From Pseudomonadota bacterium (lineage in GTDB: Bacteria > Pseudomonadota > Gammaproteobacteria > Steroidobacterales > JBCBZW01): a DNA stretch of 64,000 bases. The position numbers were made by a program, and so were the translations under genes. Positions 1 to 9,096 of this stretch are shown here, piece by piece. The notes under the pieces are model-generated. The model made no database searches and was not told where the DNA came from. It saw only the letters and a program-made list of their open reading frames with translations. How positions within the stretch are numbered: position 1 is the first letter of the stretch; the number at the start of each line of letters is the position of its first letter. Location: positions 62,001-126,000 of the forward strand of contig JBCCWS010000002.1 of NCBI GenBank assembly GCA_039193195.1, in the 5' to 3' direction.

Positions 1-1461
1 GCCTACCGCACCGCGTACCTGTTCCGCTGCGGCGTCCATGTGCTTCGGCAGATCACCTCGCATGGTCTTCAACCAGCGGTGCGCATTCCCCTGCTTCACA
101 CCGAGCTTGTTGAGCACTGCCATCAGCTGCGCCCAGATCTGCGCCAGCTGCTTCGCACTGAGCTTGCCTGCGGCCGCGCCAGCGTCCTGAAGCGCCCTTA
201 TCAGCATCTTCAGCACACCCTTCACCGCAGAACCTACCGTCGGTATGCACCCAACTGCGATAAGGAACAAGCCAAGCCATAGCCATGTTTCACGAGACAA
301 GCCAAGCATCTCGGGCGCTTTCGCCGCCTCACCGGTCTCATCGCCATAGAAATCCACTAGATGCTTGATACCCGCTATCAGATCGCGCACGTCCAAGACC
401 TGGTCGGCGATCGGTATCAGGCCAATGAGCGCATTCACCGCCATCTGGCTGATCGACTGTTCCTCGTTGAAGTCGCCTTGGATCAGGCCCCAAAGCCAGT
501 CCAGAGCATCTTCGAGAGGCGTTGTCGCTTCGGAGGTATCGGCGCTCGGCGGTTGCGGTTGGTACTCACCGGGATCGTCTCTGAACTCGTACTCGAACTG
601 GCTCACCGACGCAGGCACGCCGGCCAAGTGGACAGTGCCAGCAGCGTCGAGTGCACCCTCTGCACGGTAGCCGTCCGCCGTCACCACGTAGCGGGCCCCA
701 GCCACCCCGGAGCCGTCGTGATGCAGGTACTGAAGCTCAATCCAGTGCTGAGGCTCTTCCCCAACCAGAGGCTCCGATTCGCTTGCGATCTCTACCTGCA
801 CGCCGCGGGCGCCGGCTCCTCCTTGCCAGATGCCGGCAGCGGCAGCATTGAGACCGGTCCACTGAAGCGCTTCCAGGGCCCGGCGCAAGGTCGGCCAATC
901 GACCGCGAGGCGCCTTAGTCCGACGAGCGCATCGTCGCCGAGCAGCCCGGACAAGGGTCCGGCAAAGTCAGTCCCAGCGATGTAGCGCGCCGACGGATCG
1001 CTGCGTTGGTGACGCATCACGTAGCGCTCCCAGCGCCGGCGCTGCTCGGCGTTCAAGGCTGCAAGCGATCGCACCGGGGGGAACTGTAAAACCTGCCAGA
1101 CGGTGTGCAGTAGGGCGAGGCTGAAGGCCTGGGCAGATCGCAAGCGGTGCGCCGAATCATCCGCTTCGGTACATGCCAGCACCGCGGCACCCGCATTCGG
1201 TTCGAACGGCACTGCTCGAATCCATAAGCTAGGCCGTTCGTACACGTCCGCGAGCACGAACTCTCGCGTGAGCAAACGCAGGACTCGCTCATCGCGGCCG
1301 GCCTGCCACAACCCTTCGGCGAGCCCAGCGGCGAAGGCAGGCACCCCGTCGAGTGCCCGGATGCCCGCATCGCGCAGCCAGACTAGCGAATCGAAGCTCT
1401 CTGTCGGCTGGAGCAGCGCTCTCCAGGACCGCTGCCCCGCCAAAACGCTCTCGTCAGACAT
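1..1461 (-). CDS. Putative T6SS polymorphic effector, C-terminus beyond window
   Basis: Open from an ATG at 1461 to the left edge: 487 codons, no stop, so the C-terminus is missing. The ATG shares one base with the stop of the upstream sigma-54 activator (TGATG), so this is the last visible gene of the T6SS operon. Residues 1-200 are Leu/Arg-rich and not recognised. Residues about 238-298 (HWIELQYLHHDGSGVAGARY to about 298) look like the Ig/transthyretin-like beta domain common in VgrG/PAAR-linked effectors. Residues about 320-425 (DWLWGLIQGDFNEEQS, LIPIADQVLDVRDL, then hydrophobic WLWLGLFLIAVGCIPTVGS) match the membrane-helix pre-toxin segment that precedes toxin domains in polymorphic T6SS effectors. 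I infer an effector whose toxic domain and any immunity gene lie to the left. The family resemblance is recalled, not searched. Confidence 0.6.
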   Translation of the reverse strand, partial: MSDESVLAGQRSWRALLQPTESFDSLVWLRDAGIRALDGVPAFAAGLAEGLWQAGRDERVLRLLTREFVLADVYERPSLWIRAVPFEPNAGAAVLACTEADDSAHRLRSAQAFSLALLHTVWQVLQFPPVRSLAALNAEQRRRWERYVMRHQRSDPSARYIAGTDFAGPLSGLLGDDALVGLRRLAVDWPTLRRALEALQWTGLNAAAAGIWQGGAGARGVQVEIASESEPLVGEEPQHWIELQYLHHDGSGVAGARYVVTADGYRAEGALDAAGTVHLAGVPASVSQFEYEFRDDPGEYQPQPPSADTSEATTPLEDALDWLWGLIQGDFNEEQSISQMAVNALIGLIPIADQVLDVRDLIAGIKHLVDFYGDETGEAAKAPEMLGLSRETWLWLGLFLIAVGCIPTVGSAVKGVLKMLIRALQDAGAAAGKLSAKQLAQIWAQLMAVLNKLGVKQGNAHRWLKTMRGDLPKHMDAAAEQVRGAVG

Positions 1462-3110
1462 CAGACTTCCTCAGCCAAGTCCAACTTCACCAGCTTCATC
1501 TGCAGCGAACGCCGTGAGATCCCGAGCGCTTGTGCAGTTCGCGTACGGTTCCCGTCATGGGCGGCTAACGCCTGCTCGATCACGTCCCGTTCGTGTCGCT
1601 CCATAGCCTCTCGCAGGGATGCGGGAGGGGCTGTCTCCTGCGCCAGCGGCGTGAACCCGACCCAACGCTGCTGCTGCCAATCCGCCGGTAACTCCGCCTC
1701 GCAGACAGCACCACGTGGCTCCACCAACACAACCGCCCGCTCTACTACGTTGCGCAACTCGCGTACGTTGCCCGGAAAGTCGTGACGTAGCAGCAGATCC
1801 ATCGCCGCGGGCGTAATCCCACTCACGGGCTTCCCATGCACGTCTGCAAACGCTGCCAGGAAGTGCTGCACTAGCGCCGGAATGTCCTCGCGTCGCTCAC
1901 GCAAGGGGGGCACGGTCAGCGGAAACACATTCAGTCGGAAGTAGAGATCGCGACGAAAACTCCCATCCTCCACCTTGGCCTGGAGGTCATGATGGGTAGC
2001 TGCCACCAATCGCAGATCCACGCGACGGCTCTTCGAACTCCCGAGGGGTCGCACCTCCCCATCTTCCAACACGCGAAGCAGCTTCGCCTGCAAAGCCAAC
2101 GGCAGATCGCCGATCTCGTCGAGAAACAGCGTGCCGCGATGAGCCGCCCGCAGCAGCCCCTCGCGCGACTCCGTAGCGCCCGTAAACGCCCCGCGCTCAT
2201 AGCCGAACAGCTCGCTCTCGAGCAAGGCCTCGGGCAAGGCAGCACAGTTTTGAGCCACCAGACGATGGTCGCGACGGGCGCTGTTCTCGTGCAGCGCCCA
2301 CGCCACCAGCTCCTTGCCAGCTCCGGTCTCTCCTTCAACTAGCACGGTCACATCGCTGGCGGCCGCCTTCTCCATCAGGGCGAATAACGTCTGCATCGGT
2401 GGCGAATCGCCGATGATCGTAGTGAAGTCGCAACGCCCGTGAACGCGTTCACGCAGCTGGCGATTCTCGCGCTCCAGCACACGATTCGCTTCATCCAGCA
2501 CGGTGACGAGTCGCTGGTTCTCATCTAGAAGGCGGGCGTTGTTGATCGCCACAGCTGCTAGGGAGGCGAATCCACGCAATAGCTGCTCTCGCTCCGTGGG
2601 CCCGCTGCGAGAGCGGCTAATGCCACGGGGCCGCGCCAGCTCGTCGACCCCGCGAAGCTCGAGCACTCCGACGCTGACCTCATCAGGCAGACTCAAGGGG
2701 ACGAGCAGCAAGGACGAGGGCGTCGCGCCATCGGCAGAGTGGGCATGATCAAAGGCCGTGTCCGTGCTCACGTCGGCGATCTGTACGATGTCACCGGAGA
2801 AAGCGCAGAACGCTTCAGCACGCCGGTGATCAGGTCGCCCTTCGCTGTACAGCTCTACCGGCCCGGCGAGTCCTTGCGTAGCCCCCTCGGCACAGGAGGC
2901 AGCTTGGCAAAGCAACTGCCGTCCCGTCGGATCGAGCACGTACAGTCGCCCAGACCGCGCGTGAGTTAAGTCGATCGCCGCCATCAACATGCGTTCGAGC
3001 AGCGAATCGAGCTTGCGCTCCGTGGCAATCGCCGCCAGCACACTTAGCAGCTGCCCAGGCAGCGGTGCGGAACGCCCTGTAGGTCGGTGCGTTTTCGCGC
3101 GCGCAGCCAT
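1461..3110 (-). CDS. vasH: Sigma-54-dependent T6SS activator (VasH-like)
   Basis: Bacterial enhancer-binding protein of 549 residues. A GAF-type sensor domain (about 20-195) is followed by a short coiled linker (200-225), the AAA+ domain with Walker A GETGAGKE near 260 and the sigma-54 contact loop GAFTGA at 307-312, then a Fis-type helix-turn-helix at the C-terminus (GNRTRTAQALGISRRSLQMK). The intact GAFTGA loop says it can drive sigma-54 promoters. In other T6SS clusters VasH activates hcp/vgrG operons. It follows clpV with a 1-base overlap and overlaps the effector gene by 1 base, so all three are translationally coupled. The signal sensed by the GAF domain is unknown. Confidence 0.93.
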   Translation of the reverse strand: MAARAKTHRPTGRSAPLPGQLLSVLAAIATERKLDSLLERMLMAAIDLTHARSGRLYVLDPTGRQLLCQAASCAEGATQGLAGPVELYSEGRPDHRRAEAFCAFSGDIVQIADVSTDTAFDHAHSADGATPSSLLLVPLSLPDEVSVGVLELRGVDELARPRGISRSRSGPTEREQLLRGFASLAAVAINNARLLDENQRLVTVLDEANRVLERENRQLRERVHGRCDFTTIIGDSPPMQTLFALMEKAAASDVTVLVEGETGAGKELVAWALHENSARRDHRLVAQNCAALPEALLESELFGYERGAFTGATESREGLLRAAHRGTLFLDEIGDLPLALQAKLLRVLEDGEVRPLGSSKSRRVDLRLVAATHHDLQAKVEDGSFRRDLYFRLNVFPLTVPPLRERREDIPALVQHFLAAFADVHGKPVSGITPAAMDLLLRHDFPGNVRELRNVVERAVVLVEPRGAVCEAELPADWQQQRWVGFTPLAQETAPPASLREAMERHERDVIEQALAAHDGNRTRTAQALGISRRSLQMKLVKLDLAEEV

Positions 3111-5803
3111 CAGCTGAACTGATAGGTAAAGGCGCCGTCGGCATCGGTGCCGATACGCAGGGCGTCAAATGGTTCATCGCCGCCGAGGCGACCCAGCACC
3201 TCCGCGGAGATCGTCGGCACCAACGACCCGTTGATCACCAGGTCGATCATACGCGCGCCCGCATCCACCTGCAGGCAGCGACCGGCGATCTGCTCGACCA
3301 CGGCATCGTCGTAGAAAACCTCGATGCGCTGGGCGGTGGCCAGGCGCTCAGCCAGTGTGTCGAGCTTCAAGCCGACGATATCGCGCACCACCTCGTCCGC
3401 CAGCGGCAGGTACGGCACCACCGTCATACGCGCCAGCAGCGCGGGTGGGAAGTGACCGAGAAGCGTCGGCCGGATCAGCTGGGCGAGGCCCTCGCCATCG
3501 ATTTCGGGGTTCCGCCGCCACGCCTCGATGATGTCGTCCGAGCCGAGGTTGCTGGTCATCAGGATCAGCGTGTTGCGGAAGTTGATGGGCACGCCCTGGC
3601 CGTCGGCGAGTTCGCCGCGATCGAAGACCTGGTAGAACAGGTTCATCACATCGCGATGGGCCTTCTCCACCTCGTCGAGGAGCACCACCGAATAGGGCCG
3701 TTGACGAACCGCCTCCGTGAGCACACCGCCCTTGTCCGAATCGACGTAGCCCGGCGGCGAGCCGATCAGGCGCGACACGGCGTGTCGCTCCATGAACTCG
3801 GACATGTTCACGGTGGTGAGGAATCGCTCGCCGCCAAACATGAGGTCTGCGAGGCCGTAGGCGGTCTCCGTCTTGCCGACGCCGCTGGGCCCGACGAGGA
3901 GGAATACACCGAGGGGCGAGGACGGATCAGAAAGCCCCGCCTTCGCCGCTCGCAGCTGCTGCGAGATGCTCTCTAGCGCAGTGCCCTGGCCGCGGATGCG
4001 ACCTTCGAGCTGATCGCGCAGGCCGAGCACCGTTTGCGCCTCGTCCCGCACCATCTTGCCGAGGGGGATACCGGTCCAGTCGGCAATGACCTGAGCGACG
4101 ACGTCTGGGCTGGCCTCGTGAGCCACGAGCGGATCGCCCGCCTGCAACGCCTCCAGCTCGCTGAGAAGCGAGCTGAGTGCTTCGCTGGGTGGCACCTCCT
4201 CGCTCGGCGGCGCCTCGGTGGCAGTCGTACTACGCTCTGCCGCCGTCACACTGTCATCGCTCGGCGCCACCGCCGCGCGCAGGGTCATCACCCGCTCGCA
4301 CAGGTCGCGCTCGCGCTCCCAGCGCGCCGTGAGCGATGCCTGCTCGCTGAGCAGACCGTCGATCGTGGCGTCTAGTTCGCTCACCTGGTCCGTGTACGCA
4401 GGCTCGACGACAAGGTCTCGCGAGATCGCCCCGCGCTCGCGGTGCAGCTCGGCGAGGCGCGATTCCACCCGCTCCAAGGCAGCCGGGCGCATCGCTTGAC
4501 TGAGACGCACGCGTGCACAGGCCGTGTCCAGCACGTCGACGGCCTTGTCCGGCAGCAACCGCCCGGCGATGTAGCGCGCGGACATCTGTGCGGCCGCGAC
4601 CACCGCATCGTCGCGCAGGTACACGCCGTGCGCCTGTTCGTAGCGCTCGCGCAGGCCGCGCATGATCGTCGTCGCCTGTTCCGGCGACGGTTCGCCCAGC
4701 TTGATCGTGTGGAAGCGCCGGGCGAGGGCGCTGTCCTTCTCGATGTACTTCTTGTACTCGGTCCACGTGGTGGCGGCGATCGTGCGCAGCTCACCGCGGG
4801 CAAGGGCGGGCTTTAGGATGTTGGCCGCATCGCCGGTGCCTGCAGCGCCGCCGGCGCCGATCAGCGTGTGCACCTCATCGATGAACAGGACGATGGACTG
4901 ACCACTCTCGCGCACGCCGTCGATCACACCCTTTAGGCGCTTCTCGAACTCACCGCGCACGCTGGCTCCCGCCTGCATGCCCTGTAGGTCGAGGGCGAGG
5001 AGGCGAATGTCAGCGAGGGGTGGGGGCACTTCACCGGCAGCGATGCGCAGGGCCAGTCCCTCGACCAAGGCGGTCTTGCCGACGCCGGCATCGCCGACGG
5101 CGAGAGGGTTGTTCTTGCGCCGACGGGAGAGCACGTCGATCACCTGACGGATCTCATCGTCTCGGCAGAAAATCGGATCGATATCGCCAGCCCTGGCCTG
5201 CGCCGTCAGGTCCGTGGTGAAGCGCTCGAGCAGTTCCTCGGTGGCGTTAGCGAGGGCGGGCGCAGCAGGTGCCGCACCGTCGCCGCCCTCGCCCGTAGCG
5301 AGGTCTCCGTCACGGCGTGGCCCAGCGGGCTCACGGCTCGTCGACAGCACCTTCGCCAAGTCTTTGCGCAAGCGCGCCGGGTCGATGTCACTCAGCAGCT
5401 CTGACGCATCCACCTGGGCGCGCAGGGACCGATCCCCGAGCAAAGTGAGAACCGCGATGCCGGAGCGAATGTCAAGCTGATCGAATTCCACCGATGCCAT
5501 CAGCCACGCCGAACGCACCCAATCGATGAGGGCACTGGAGTAGACGGGCCGATCGCGGTGACCGCCGCCGCGCTGCTCGATCTGCTGATGGAGGCTGCGC
5601 AGCACCGGCGCGGGGTCGATGTCGTGGTGGCGCAGGATCACCTGTACGTCGTGATGGGGCTCTGCCATGAGTTCCAACAGCAGGTGTTCGACGCCGATCT
5701 CGTAGTCGCCGCGCTCGATGCACGCCGAGGCGGCGCGCCCGAGGGCGTCTCGGCAGTGCGTCGACAGGCGACCGATGAGCGGCTTCAAGGAAATCTCTAG
5801 CAC
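3110..5803 (-). CDS. tssH: T6SS AAA+ ATPase ClpV/TssH
   Basis: Hexameric unfoldase that disassembles contracted TssB/TssC sheaths for re-use in the cytoplasm. The GTG at 5803 ([13 protein letters not shown], a typical ClpV N-terminus) gives 897 residues; the frame stays open upstream, but that part is read out of frame through tssG and has no ClpV similarity. Visible parts are the Clp N-domain repeats (1-150), Walker A1 GDAGVGKT near 237, Walker B1 VLFIDEVHT, Walker A2 [10 protein letters not shown], and Walker B2 [11 protein letters not shown] with the SPPGYV pore-side motif. Both nucleotide sites look intact. The start overlaps the tssG stop by 7 bases. Confidence 0.97.
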   Translation of the reverse strand: MLEISLKPLIGRLSTHCRDALGRAASACIERGDYEIGVEHLLLELMAEPHHDVQVILRHHDIDPAPVLRSLHQQIEQRGGGHRDRPVYSSALIDWVRSAWLMASVEFDQLDIRSGIAVLTLLGDRSLRAQVDASELLSDIDPARLRKDLAKVLSTSREPAGPRRDGDLATGEGGDGAAPAAPALANATEELLERFTTDLTAQARAGDIDPIFCRDDEIRQVIDVLSRRRKNNPLAVGDAGVGKTALVEGLALRIAAGEVPPPLADIRLLALDLQGMQAGASVRGEFEKRLKGVIDGVRESGQSIVLFIDEVHTLIGAGGAAGTGDAANILKPALARGELRTIAATTWTEYKKYIEKDSALARRFHTIKLGEPSPEQATTIMRGLRERYEQAHGVYLRDDAVVAAAQMSARYIAGRLLPDKAVDVLDTACARVRLSQAMRPAALERVESRLAELHRERGAISRDLVVEPAYTDQVSELDATIDGLLSEQASLTARWERERDLCERVMTLRAAVAPSDDSVTAAERSTTATEAPPSEEVPPSEALSSLLSELEALQAGDPLVAHEASPDVVAQVIADWTGIPLGKMVRDEAQTVLGLRDQLEGRIRGQGTALESISQQLRAAKAGLSDPSSPLGVFLLVGPSGVGKTETAYGLADLMFGGERFLTTVNMSEFMERHAVSRLIGSPPGYVDSDKGGVLTEAVRQRPYSVVLLDEVEKAHRDVMNLFYQVFDRGELADGQGVPINFRNTLILMTSNLGSDDIIEAWRRNPEIDGEGLAQLIRPTLLGHFPPALLARMTVVPYLPLADEVVRDIVGLKLDTLAERLATAQRIEVFYDDAVVEQIAGRCLQVDAGARMIDLVINGSLVPTISAEVLGRLGGDEPFDALRIGTDADGAFTYQFS

Positions 5804-6915
5804 GTGGCATCTCCCTGCACGGCGATCGTGCTCTGCACTTGACCTACTGGATTTGCTTGTAACCAGGACCATCGTCCAAGCTGGGCACCGGATCCGCCGC
5901 CGAGCGTGGCTGCCTTGTTTGCCTCGGGGTTTACGTGGAGGCGCAGCTCCCAGCTCAACGGGCGCCGCAGCAGCATCCGCACGAGCTCGCCGATGCGCTG
6001 GTAGCGCCAGCCGCCCGGCAGCAGGCTTTCGAACTGCGACTGATCCACGTCCTTCACCTCGATAGCGAAGCACGTGTCGCGCGTCCCCACGCGCGCGCCG
6101 AGGGTGGCGTCGACGCCGAGACGGCACCCGCGCCGACCCACGCGTAGGCGCTGCTGCTCAGGGATGGACTCCCAGCGAAAGACGTAGTGTTCTATCGCCA
6201 CGCGAACTCCCAGGGCGGCGCGGAGAATCTGCGCCAGCACCGCCTGTGAGCATTCGCCTCGGGCCGTCGACTCCATGAACGCCAAGAGCCCGAGCGTGTG
6301 GGAAGGCATCGGCGGCGGCTCACGATCGCCAGTCGTCGGGGCGGTCCCGGTCGGCTCGGCGCTTGGCGAGACGCCAAACGATGCAGTGCTCACCCGCTGC
6401 CGCGGCCGCGCCTGCGCCCCTACGCCGATCAAGGCCAATAGGCGGTGCGAGATCGGATCGCTGCCGTCGGCGCGCAGGTGCAGCGGGTAGCGATACTTCT
6501 TGAAACCGTCGTAGAGCAGGCGGTACAGGCGCTGGTGGAACACGTCGAGAAAGCGTCGGCGGGCGCTTTCCTCGTCCTCATCCTGGGCGATTCGATCGAG
6601 GTAGTAGTCCGGCAGGGGCGAGTCCACGCCGTAGAGGCCGAGGAAAGTGACCGTGAAAGTGTGGCGCGGCGGCTCATCCACGTCGACGAGTTCTGCCTTG
6701 CACGCCACCACGTCCGAGGCCGGCACGGCCAGGGAGCGGCTCGGCCGCACCCGCACATAGCGATCGAAGGCAGCAGTCGTCGCCAGGTCCACGCCCGAGG
6801 TGCTCGCCAACGCTCGCTCCAGCAAGCCCAGGGCCTGAAAGAACCCGAAGCGGTGCGGCTCGCGCGCGAGGCGCTCGCTCAGAAGCTCGAGCGTGGACCC
6901 GTCGTGGGCGTCCAT
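5797..6915 (-). CDS. tssG: T6SS baseplate protein TssG
   Basis: Baseplate wedge subunit that pairs with TssF and TssE. The chosen ATG at 6915 (MDAHDGSTLELLSERLAREP) yields 372 residues, normal for TssG, and starts with the family pattern of a short helix followed by PHRFGFFQALGLLERA. The family signature YGVDSPLPDYYLD is present around residue 100. The frame continues upstream into tssF, but that part is shadow. It overlaps tssF by 37 bases and clpV by 7, so expression is tightly coupled. Confidence 0.96.
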   Translation of the reverse strand: MDAHDGSTLELLSERLAREPHRFGFFQALGLLERALASTSGVDLATTAAFDRYVRVRPSRSLAVPASDVVACKAELVDVDEPPRHTFTVTFLGLYGVDSPLPDYYLDRIAQDEDEESARRRFLDVFHQRLYRLLYDGFKKYRYPLHLRADGSDPISHRLLALIGVGAQARPRQRVSTASFGVSPSAEPTGTAPTTGDREPPPMPSHTLGLLAFMESTARGECSQAVLAQILRAALGVRVAIEHYVFRWESIPEQQRLRVGRRGCRLGVDATLGARVGTRDTCFAIEVKDVDQSQFESLLPGGWRYQRIGELVRMLLRRPLSWELRLHVNPEANKAATLGGGSGAQLGRWSWLQANPVGQVQSTIAVQGDATC

Positions 6916-8657
6916 CGAAACTCCTCGCGACTGTCGCGATCGACGACGGTCAGCTCGTGGAACATGTTCACGGTAGCGAAGGCCGCCATGAAGCGCTCGA
7001 GTGCACAGCCGAACACGTACATGGCGCCCGTGCTCTCGAAGGCGCGCGATGACAGAGTGATCTCGGTGGCGTGGCCGCGCACCAGATGGCCTTTGAACAA
7101 GCGGTTGGCAGGGCCGGTCCTCGTGACCTCCAAACCTGAGAGGAGGGTATCTACGCGACGGCCTTCCCTGGCGTCTACCCGGCCGAGAAAATCGAAGCGC
7201 TTGAGCACGCTGCGCAGGGCCTTCGTGTCGAGCAAGGTGTCGAAGCTGCTCGCCATGCTCGCCACGAGATCCCACAGCAGGCGGTCGTCGAGATGGGGGC
7301 GCAGGTAGCGGGTGGGGCGGGTGAGATTGCGGAAGGTGGCGAATTCCGGTGACGTGCTGGTGGCCACGTTGATTTCCCCGCGACCTATCGCTTCGCATAG
7401 GTCGCCGTCGCTACAGGTCACGTCCACTGACACGGTGCGTGGTTTCCCTAGCGGGTCATCTTCGAAACCGAACTGCAGGCGCGCGCTGCCTGGCTGCATG
7501 CCCCCGACACGAGTAAAGCGGAGCTGGTACCAATCGTGGTTCGCGCCGCTCGCCAGCGCATCGAAGGAGTCGAAGCGCACGAGCCGTCGCGGTTCCGCCT
7601 CGCCCTCCACCAGGGCCTGGGCCGCGTCGACCTCGTACAGCTCTCGCACGCCGCTCTCGCCGGCCTGCTTCAGCTCGAGGGGATAATCGAACCGTTCACC
7701 GTCGACCACGATGGGCCGCGCGCTGGCCTCGTAGAGGTTCGTGATCGAGACGCAATTGATGTGCACCATCGTGTGCGCGGCCGCCCCGCCCGCGTAGGGC
7801 CGCGCAAGGGAGAACTGCAGGCGCACCCGCGGCTGGCCCTCGCGGTTCAGGAAGTCAGCCGCCTTGGCCCAGTTGCGCAAGCGCAGGAACAGGCGCCCAG
7901 CGGGGAAGCAGAAGGCCTCCTGCAAAGCGAGATAGCCCGCCGCAGGCTCCTCGGCGCCAGCGGGCGGACTTACGGCTGCCGCCTGGCCCGTGCTCAGCAA
8001 CGGATCCGCGCCGAGGGGGCACCGAGCGACCACCTCGCCCTGCTCATCGAGGCAGGTGAGCTCGCCAGCCTCCACGTGTTCACGCAGCAGCCAGTACAGA
8101 TCGCAGGCGTCCCCGAGATCTTCGGGCAGCGGTGCCCCCAGATAGAGCACCAGGCCATCGCCGCTCTCATCAAAGCGCGCCCCTGGCCATAGGGAGAAGT
8201 CCAACGTCACCTGCTCGCGCCCCGCGCGGGGTTCCACCCGCACTTCGCGCAAGGACCACGGGTGCAGCGCTAGTGGAGAGGTCGTGCGGAAGCGGCAGCG
8301 ATGGCCGTTTACCGGCCGCGACTGCACCTGCACGCCGGTGCGCACCGTTTGCGTCTCCTGGTAGGCGTTGGCCACCGGCTCGAACTGCAACACGGCCATC
8401 GCGGGCAGGGGGCGCAGGTAGTGCGGCCACCACAGGCCGAGCAGCGTGTGCAGGAGCTCAGGAAACTCATCGTCGAGACGCTCTTGCACCCGACCGGTGA
8501 GAAAGGCGAACCCCTCGAATAGGCGCTCGACGTCCGGGTCCGTCGACTCCGGTTTCAAGAAACGAGCGAGATCCCAGTGCTCCGCCGCCGCCTGCTCGCG
8601 CAGTTCGTTCAGGCGCTGAAGCTCCTCGCGGAAGTGGTCGCGTCGGCTCACGATCAC
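6879..8657 (-). CDS. tssF: T6SS baseplate protein TssF
   Basis: Core baseplate subunit of 592 residues, typical for TssF. The N-terminus (FREELQRLNELREQAAAEHW, then FLTGRVQERLDDEFPELLHT and LWWPHYLRPLPAMAVLQF) is a strong family signature. The C-terminal third carries the TssF pattern LLSGLEVTRTGPANRLFKGH and FASVNMF-like FATVNMFHELTV. GTG start at 8657 overlaps the tssE stop (GTGA). It acts with TssG and TssE at the inner-membrane baseplate under the sheath. Confidence 0.97.
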   Translation of the reverse strand: MIVSRRDHFREELQRLNELREQAAAEHWDLARFLKPESTDPDVERLFEGFAFLTGRVQERLDDEFPELLHTLLGLWWPHYLRPLPAMAVLQFEPVANAYQETQTVRTGVQVQSRPVNGHRCRFRTTSPLALHPWSLREVRVEPRAGREQVTLDFSLWPGARFDESGDGLVLYLGAPLPEDLGDACDLYWLLREHVEAGELTCLDEQGEVVARCPLGADPLLSTGQAAAVSPPAGAEEPAAGYLALQEAFCFPAGRLFLRLRNWAKAADFLNREGQPRVRLQFSLARPYAGGAAAHTMVHINCVSITNLYEASARPIVVDGERFDYPLELKQAGESGVRELYEVDAAQALVEGEAEPRRLVRFDSFDALASGANHDWYQLRFTRVGGMQPGSARLQFGFEDDPLGKPRTVSVDVTCSDGDLCEAIGRGEINVATSTSPEFATFRNLTRPTRYLRPHLDDRLLWDLVASMASSFDTLLDTKALRSVLKRFDFLGRVDAREGRRVDTLLSGLEVTRTGPANRLFKGHLVRGHATEITLSSRAFESTGAMYVFGCALERFMAAFATVNMFHELTVVDRDSREEFRWTPTTGPRSSF

Positions 8658-9070
8658 ACCGACACGACGGTGAAGTAGTCGGCGCGCCGCATCAGCGAGT
8701 GGGCCCGAAAGGGCTGCAGCTGACCGTCTCCGAGCACCAGCTGGGCGCGGATTTCGAAGCGCAGCTCACCGGGCTCACGCTCCTCGAGTTCGCTCACGCT
8801 CACGGCGCGCAGGCGGGGTTCGAAATCTCGCACCATCTGCTCGATCGCCGCACACAGGCGCGGCCCGGGATTGCTGTAGGTGAGGAACCAGTCGGAGAAA
8901 TCAGGCAAGCCACACGCCGGTGCGGACTGTGCCTTGCCCTGGCGCATCTGCATCAGCTGGCTCAGGTTCTGCACCACACAGTTGGCGATCTGCGACGCCG
9001 ACGCGTGGCGCCGGATGGGCTCGCCATCCGACGCGCTGTCGATGCGCGATAGAAGCGCGCGATTCCCCAT
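8654..9070 (-). CDS. tssE: T6SS baseplate gp25-like protein TssE
   Basis: 138-residue gp25-family protein, the initiator of sheath polymerisation. Recognisable gp25 features are LLSRIDSAS at the N-terminus, the ASQIANCVVQNLSQLMQMRQG helix, GLPDFSD, IEQMVRDFEPRL, and LRFEIRAQLVLGD near the end (the EPRL motif is highly conserved in gp25 proteins). It lies between tssC (26-base gap) and tssF (4-base overlap). Confidence 0.95.
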   Translation of the reverse strand: MGNRALLSRIDSASDGEPIRRHASASQIANCVVQNLSQLMQMRQGKAQSAPACGLPDFSDWFLTYSNPGPRLCAAIEQMVRDFEPRLRAVSVSELEEREPGELRFEIRAQLVLGDGQLQPFRAHSLMRRADYFTVVSV

Positions 9071-9096
9071 GGGTTGTCGGTCCAGCGATGAACTCG

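Noticed and set aside
5804-6127. N-terminal extension of the ClpV frame
   Set aside because: Arg/Ala/Pro-rich shadow of tssG; the ClpV family begins at the GTG at 5803.
6445-7308. Long plus-strand open frame of 287 codons
   Set aside because: Lies wholly opposite tssG/tssF; high GC keeps shadow frames open and no family pattern is seen.
6916-7398. N-terminal extension of the TssG frame
   Set aside because: Antisense-like composition inside tssF; TssG similarity starts at MDAHDG.
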